NCBI GenBank assembly: GCA_005405945.1
Contig: BJHW01000001.1
Span: forward strand, 8,618,001 to 8,682,000
Reading direction: 5' to 3'
DNA length: 64,000 bases
DNA from: Streptomyces violaceusniger
Lineage (GTDB): Bacteria; Actinomycetota; Actinomycetes; Streptomycetales; Streptomycetaceae
This document shows positions 63,424 through 64,000 of this stretch, in pieces. The notes beneath the pieces were generated by a model. It did not search any database. It had not been told where the DNA came from and was given only the letters and a program-made list of their open reading frames with translations. Made by a program: the position numbers and the translations under genes. How positions within the stretch are numbered: the first letter of the stretch is position 1; each line of letters starts with the position of its first letter.

Positions 63424-64000
63424 ATGGCACCCACCCTCACCCTCAAGCCCGGAACCGCCTGGGGCGACGCCTGGCAGCGCTGCCTGGCCGTCGCCCCCGA
63501 GGCGTTCCAGGACGACCGAGTCCTCAACCTCTGGGACGGCACCTGGCACCGCGACGGCCGGGCCCTCCCCGCCACCACCCCCGTGGACGGCACCCCCATC
63601 GCGGGCCCGCCACGGCTCGACGCCACCACCGCCCACCAGGCCGTACGCGCCTCCCTCGACCAGCACCGCCGCTGGCGCCACATCGCCCTCCCGGAGCGCC
63701 GGGCGCGGGTGGCCGCCACCCTCGACGCGCTCTGCGAACACCGCGAGCTGCTCGCCCTCCTCCTGGTCTGGGAGATCGGCAAGCCCTGGCGGCTGGCCCA
63801 GGCCGATGTGGACCGGGCCATCGACGGCGTCCGCTGGTACGTCGACGAGATCGACCGCATGGCCGAGGGCCGCACCCCGCTACCCGGCCCGGTCTCCAAC
63901 ATCGCCAGCTGGAACTACCCGATGAGCGTCCTCGCCCACGCCATGCTCGTCCAGGCGCTGGCCGGCAACGCCGTCATCGCCAAGACCCCCACCGACGGCG
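63424..64000 (+). CDS. Aldehyde dehydrogenase family protein, N-terminal part (runs off window)
   Basis: The first 192 residues of an NAD(P)-dependent aldehyde dehydrogenase. ATG 63424 gives MAPTLTLKPGTAWGDAWQRCLAVAPEAFQ. Recognisable segments are WRHIALPERRARVAATLDALCEHRELLALLLVWEIGKPWRLAQADV, the oxyanion/NAD region NIASWNYPMSVLAHAMLVQALAGNAVIAKTP with the conserved Asn-Tyr/Trp and Lys. The active-site Cys lies outside the window. The frame is open to the edge. It is on the same strand as sucCD but separated by hairpins. The aldehyde is unknown. Confidence 0.88.
   Translation, partial: MAPTLTLKPGTAWGDAWQRCLAVAPEAFQDDRVLNLWDGTWHRDGRALPATTPVDGTPIAGPPRLDATTAHQAVRASLDQHRRWRHIALPERRARVAATLDALCEHRELLALLLVWEIGKPWRLAQADVDRAIDGVRWYVDEIDRMAEGRTPLPGPVSNIASWNYPMSVLAHAMLVQALAGNAVIAKTPTDG

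Overview
The window is very GC-rich, uses many GTG starts, packs operons with GTGA/ATGA stop-start overlaps and carries families typical of Streptomyces (an SCO3242-type prenyltransferase, an ebo-type cluster, a type VII secretion locus, OFA-family transporters). It looks like part of a Streptomyces chromosome or that of a close relative. No tRNA, rRNA, CRISPR, prophage or insertion sequence was recognised. A caution applies throughout: at 13 places a gene makes sense only if one G or C is restored in a short G/C run. These look like systematic single-base losses in the assembly rather than dead genes, so the affected genes are annotated here at full length.

Layout. 1-11.7 kb holds metabolic and regulatory genes: the start of an AMP-forming acyl-CoA ligase, a LysR regulator divergent from a BASS-family transporter, a methyltransferase, a VOC protein, a secreted sialidase, MerR, a serine hydrolase, and a TetR / MFS exporter / SDR unit with matching operator-like sites. 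11.8-19.1 kb (minus strand) encodes an NAD-linked formate dehydrogenase whose alpha subunit is divided between two genes, then fdhD, then an OFA transporter with a 40-residue small subunit. A divergent GntR/FCD regulator follows.

20.3-33.1 kb is a type VII secretion locus: three small secreted-type proteins, a large polymorphic toxin with its probable immunity gene, a small membrane protein, EccD, a MinD-like ATPase, EccC and a DUF6177 protein. EccB, EccE and the mycosin are not in the window.

33.3-54.3 kb (plus strand) is a carbohydrate region: ROK regulator, sugar ABC importer, Gfo/Idh/MocA dehydrogenase and a TIM-barrel isomerase, then a secreted sugar dehydrogenase and a ThuA/DUF1080 protein, then a translationally coupled ebo-like operon. 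That operon runs inositol-phosphate synthase, UbiA-type prenyltransferase, TIM barrel, EboA, TatD, EboE, phosphodiesterase and a Tat-exported TIM barrel. Two promoters, one for the ROK gene and one for the sugar dehydrogenase, share the same three-part architecture.

54.3-64 kb is an oxalate island: OFA transporter, ADP-forming acyl-CoA synthetase, formyl-CoA transferase and oxalyl-CoA decarboxylase on the minus strand, with a divergent second sucCD pair and the start of an aldehyde dehydrogenase. Oxalate would be decarboxylated to formate here and the formate oxidised by the dehydrogenase near 12-17 kb. A shared motif, ACTGTAnnCAATM, before the dehydrogenase operon, the GntR gene and oxc suggests that one GntR regulator controls both ends of the pathway.
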